8,277 bases of DNA from Candidatus Delongbacteria bacterium. Lineage in GTDB: Bacteria; Delongbacteria; UBA4055. Positions 5,734 to 8,277 of this stretch are shown piece after piece; positions within the stretch are counted from its first letter, which is position 1, and each line of letters opens with the position of its first letter. The stretch is from assembly GCA_027858795.1 (NCBI GenBank), contig JAQICF010000061.1, forward strand, positions 1-8,277. Direction: 5' to 3'. The notes below the pieces were generated by a model. It saw only the letters and a list, made by a program, of their open reading frames with translations, did not search any database and was not told the DNA's origin. The position numbers were made by a program, and so were the translations under genes.

Positions 5734-6174
5734 TTATCCATTAAAATGATTCTTTAATTTTTGAATGTACTCATTCACTTCTTTCATATTCTCTTCAGTA
5801 TTCATGTTATCTCTTGCATAAGAACAGTTCTTTCTGGCATTGGCGATTCCTTTTTCCATCCAGTTGCACATAGGCAGTAACCACATATGAAAATGAACAG
5901 AATCCTCTTCCTGTATCAGATAAACATTCTTAATACTTAAGACATCTCTCATAGCTTTACGAACTTCAAATAAAAATGTACTGTATTCTTTATGTTCTTC
6001 TTCTGTGAATTCACCTACACTTGTTATATGCCTTTTAGATTGTATTACCATAAATCCGGGAATTGGAATTTTCCAATCTTGTATTACATTAAAGTTCTTA
6101 GATTCATGGATAAATCCACCGTTTATTTTAAACGAACCGTCTTGAACTTGACAACCGATACATTTATTTGCCAT
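5734..6174 (-). CDS. HIT-superfamily (histidine triad-like) protein
   Basis: This 146-residue cytoplasmic protein has the HIT fold pattern. C5-IG-C8 at the N-terminus, H49 in SKRHITSVGEFTEEE and H94 in VHFHMWLLP occupy places where zinc-binding HIT proteins carry their ligands. The active-site segment reads H94-F-H96-M-W98: the second histidine, the usual nucleotidyl-carrying nucleophile, is kept, but the third histidine of the triad is tryptophan. HIT proteins hydrolyse or transfer nucleotides (for example ApnA or AMP-lysine substrates); which of these applies here is unknown. The upstream gene ends 4 bp before the ATG, and AAAGGA in that gene's tail lies about 11 nt upstream, so the two are co-transcribed. 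The HFH-x-W(L/I)-x-P form occurs in uncharacterised Firmicutes relatives, from memory, so the missing histidine is probably a subfamily trait rather than decay. Confidence 0.8.
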   Translation of the reverse strand: MANKCIGCQVQDGSFKINGGFIHESKNFNVIQDWKIPIPGFMVIQSKRHITSVGEFTEEEHKEYSTFLFEVRKAMRDVLSIKNVYLIQEEDSVHFHMWLLPMCNWMEKGIANARKNCSYARDNMNTEENMKEVNEYIQKLKNHFNG

Positions 6175-6178
6175 ATTT

Positions 6179-8167
6179 TTACCATTCCTTTAATTTAAAT
6201 AAATATTCTTCCTTATTTAGATATTTTTGACTATAACCAAAATACCTATCAATATTGTCCTCTATCCAAGTCCTAGATTTTTCATTATGAACTATGAAAG
6301 AAAATGTTCCAATCATTGCTATTAGAAATAAAGCTTCAATTTCCTGCTTGTAGTTTTTAGATAAAGGACGAATACTCTTATAACCACTCAGAAAAGAATC
6401 AAAGAATTTCGGTGGCATACTTGAGAACGCAATCGAAATATCCCAGTTAAAATTCCCGATTCTAGAAAAAGAGAAATCGATAGCTCTAACTTCGTTTTTA
6501 AATAACAGTAAATTTCCCCTGTTAAAATCAGCATGCATTAAGCCATAGTGATCTTTATTAGGAGTAAGTAATTTTGACGCAACTATCTTATCTACTGAAT
6601 CATGAAAACTTTTAAGAATATTATCTGTTATAAGATCTGAGTTTACTCCGGTTACAATATTCTTAAGATAGAGCCTAAAATATTCTTCATCCAAAAAAGG
6701 TCTTTCAAAACCTTCAGGTTTTACCCAGTTTATAGAATGTTCGTGCATCTTTGCCTGTAGAACTCCAGTATTAAATGCTGTTATTTTATTGACTTTTTCT
6801 CTGTTTTTATAACATTCGCCTTCAATCCAACTGAGTAGTACACAATTAACTTCTTTATTTAACTCATTGTTATAGATCTTGGTCACTAAATCATTATTCA
6901 TATTTCTTATCGGTTTCTGGAAAACCATGTCAGTATCTTCGCTTAAAGCATTTAACCATTCTAACTCAGAAGATATCACATTATAATCCTGTCTTGAATC
7001 AACCAATCCAATATGTAAAGGTGAATAAATTTTCAACAAGTATGTTTTTTCATTAGTAATCACTTTAAAAGTAATTGTTTCGCTATGTTGTATATATTCG
7101 ATCTTATATTCACTATCGAAATAACAGGATAACGCATCATTAGCCAATATCTGAAAATAATCTTTATAGCTACTCATCTCGCTCTCCCATTTCTGTAAAA
7201 TTCTTTTTTCTACCTCAGCACTTAGACCAACTTTCATCTCTCTGTCTTTCGGTAATCCCTGATGCCAAATTATCGTATCAAGAATAGTAGAACTCAAAGG
7301 TCTGAAAGTAAGTTCAGCATCGATAGCTTTTCTACAGTCAATCTGTTCAATTCCAACCCACTCCCCTGTTGCTTCAAGCATAGGTAAACTAGCTTTATGT
7401 TCATTTAAACTTTCTTCAAGGAATTGTTCTGGTACTTTTATAAATTCACTATCCAGATCCAATGGAGTAAATGAAGAACATTGATCTATAAATCTCTGAA
7501 AAGTAAGTTTCATCTCAGGTCCAGTTGCATTGAAATTACCTGTTTGCTTATTCTCTGCCATTTTAACAGTGAAATCAGCAAGATCTCTGACATCTATGAA
7601 CTGAACAGGGTAAAATGTATTTTCAGGGATCAAAATATTGAATCCTTTCTGTATTCTAACCGGCCAGTATGTGAATCTGTCTGTGTAGTCATCTGGACCA
7701 ACGATCAATCCAGGACGGATGATTAAATTATTCTCAGGGAAATGTTTTAGAACTCTTTCTTCACAATGAGTTTTTAAAGCTCCGTAAGTCTCATTATTCA
7801 GAGTTTCGTCCGATTGGTCTTCCAATGTAGCCAAAGGAGATTCTTCTGTAATACCGATCTCAGAGAAGTCTTTATAAACGGAGATAGTTGAAATAAAGAC
7901 ATACAAATCTACATTATCTTTAAGAACTTCAGCAGACTTTTCTACAATTCTTGGAATATATCCACAAGTATCGATAACAACATCCCACTTCCTACCTTTC
8001 AAAGCTTCCAGCTCAGAGTCGCGATCACCCACAATTTTTTCCACATTAGGATAAAGTTCAGGATGATTTCCCCTGTTGAATAAAGTAACTTCATGACCGT
8101 TCCTCAAAGCACTCTCAACAATGTGCTTACCGAGAAATAATGTGCCGCCTAATATTAAAATTTTCAT
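6179..8167 (-). CDS. Fusion protein: extended SDR (NAD-dependent epimerase/reductase) plus APH-type kinase
   Basis: This is a 662-residue uninterrupted frame with two domains. Residues 1 to about 325 are an extended short-chain dehydrogenase/reductase: a nucleotide-binding loop ILGGTLFLGKH (5-15), the VTLFNRGNHP segment of the GGTxFLG subgroup, FISTISVY (91-98) supplying the serine, and the catalytic Y128-GAL-K132. Residues from about 335 to 662 are an APH/choline-kinase-type phosphotransferase: K379 in YLLKIYS is the probable ATP-binding lysine, E401 a likely helix-C partner, H545-A-D547-FNRG-N552 the catalytic loop (HxDxxxxN), and I563-D564-F565-S the metal-binding motif. Both catalytic sets look intact. 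Both families act on small molecules (sugars, amino alcohols, aminoglycosides); the substrate here is unknown. AGGA lies 7 nt before the ATG. It is followed after 4 bp by the HIT gene and preceded after 16 bp by another gene of the same strand. Confidence 0.88.
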   Translation of the reverse strand: MKILILGGTLFLGKHIVESALRNGHEVTLFNRGNHPELYPNVEKIVGDRDSELEALKGRKWDVVIDTCGYIPRIVEKSAEVLKDNVDLYVFISTISVYKDFSEIGITEESPLATLEDQSDETLNNETYGALKTHCEERVLKHFPENNLIIRPGLIVGPDDYTDRFTYWPVRIQKGFNILIPENTFYPVQFIDVRDLADFTVKMAENKQTGNFNATGPEMKLTFQRFIDQCSSFTPLDLDSEFIKVPEQFLEESLNEHKASLPMLEATGEWVGIEQIDCRKAIDAELTFRPLSSTILDTIIWHQGLPKDREMKVGLSAEVEKRILQKWESEMSSYKDYFQILANDALSCYFDSEYKIEYIQHSETITFKVITNEKTYLLKIYSPLHIGLVDSRQDYNVISSELEWLNALSEDTDMVFQKPIRNMNNDLVTKIYNNELNKEVNCVLLSWIEGECYKNREKVNKITAFNTGVLQAKMHEHSINWVKPEGFERPFLDEEYFRLYLKNIVTGVNSDLITDNILKSFHDSVDKIVASKLLTPNKDHYGLMHADFNRGNLLLFKNEVRAIDFSFSRIGNFNWDISIAFSSMPPKFFDSFLSGYKSIRPLSKNYKQEIEALFLIAMIGTFSFIVHNEKSRTWIEDNIDRYFGYSQKYLNKEEYLFKLKEW

Positions 8168-8183
8168 TTTGTTGTCCTAAAGT

Positions 8184-8277
8184 TTAAAATTCATCCATAA
8201 AATTGTCTTTATTTATAAGTTTCACACCGGTATCGGGATAAGCCTTAGAAAACGCTAACGGAATCCTGAATTTATCT
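8184..8277 (-). CDS. C-terminal end of an unidentified protein (cut by window edge)
   Basis: The minus-strand frame entering from the right edge is open for 30 codons, then stops with TAA at 8186-8184. The visible tail ends in GVKLINKDNFMDEF. It is the only open minus frame here that runs into the edge with protein-like composition. The stop lies 16 bp before the SDR-kinase ATG, so it is probably the preceding gene of that operon. Nothing in the 30 residues allows a family assignment. Confidence 0.5.
   Translation of the reverse strand, partial: DKFRIPLAFSKAYPDTGVKLINKDNFMDEF

Noticed and set aside
1..6174. Functional Fic-HIT AMPylation/deAMPylation pair
   Set aside because: The two genes are over 5 kb apart in different operons, and the HIT gene is clearly coupled to the SDR-kinase; co-occurrence in the window alone is not evidence.

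Overview
This AT-rich window comes from a bacterium that uses strong Shine-Dalgarno sites (AAAGGAG, AAGGAGGT) and sigma70-like promoters. Several proteins resemble versions from low-GC Firmicutes, especially Clostridia. The adenylosuccinate synthetase carries sequence signatures I associate with the clostridial type. The Fic protein is of a kind common in Bacteroidetes and many metagenomic lineages, so the taxonomic guess is loose. No tRNA, rRNA, CRISPR array, insertion sequence or phage gene was seen.

Layout, left to right. (1) Bases 1-434 hold the N-terminal 144 codons of a minus-strand Fic-domain protein (Fic_N part, with the inhibitory motif SSKIEG); the rest lies outside the window. (2) Directly upstream, 444-563, is a striking array of three 40-bp units. 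Each unit carries an inverted pair of half-sites (ATTGTCA and ACAATAT), and the array overlaps the likely fic promoter. (3) Bases 564-726 contain nothing I recognise. (4) Bases 727-4694 form a compact minus-strand operon: purA, then an MFS transporter, then two different class I SAM-dependent methyltransferases. The gap is 17 bp and then the genes overlap by 14 and 4 bp. (5) A divergent LysR-family regulator (4844-5731, plus strand) shares a 149-bp intergenic region with purA. That region holds a good LysR-gene promoter, a weaker purA promoter and a small palindrome. (6) A second minus-strand operon converges on lysR with only 2 bp between the stops. It contains the end of an unidentified gene (8184-8277), a 662-residue fusion of an extended SDR (epimerase/reductase type) with an APH-type small-molecule kinase, and a small HIT-superfamily protein.

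How the genes may work together (inference). The LysR protein is the obvious candidate regulator of the purA-MFS-methyltransferase operon. PurA makes adenylosuccinate from IMP, aspartate and GTP. Coupling it to an exporter-type MFS protein and two small-molecule methyltransferases, one strongly resembling DesVI/TylM1 amino-sugar N-methyltransferases, suggests either a purine-related specialised metabolite or resistance module, or a housekeeping purA that acquired passengers. The SDR-kinase fusion with a HIT protein looks like a separate small-molecule modification operon with an unknown substrate. The most unusual items are the phased operator array before fic and the SDR-kinase fusion.
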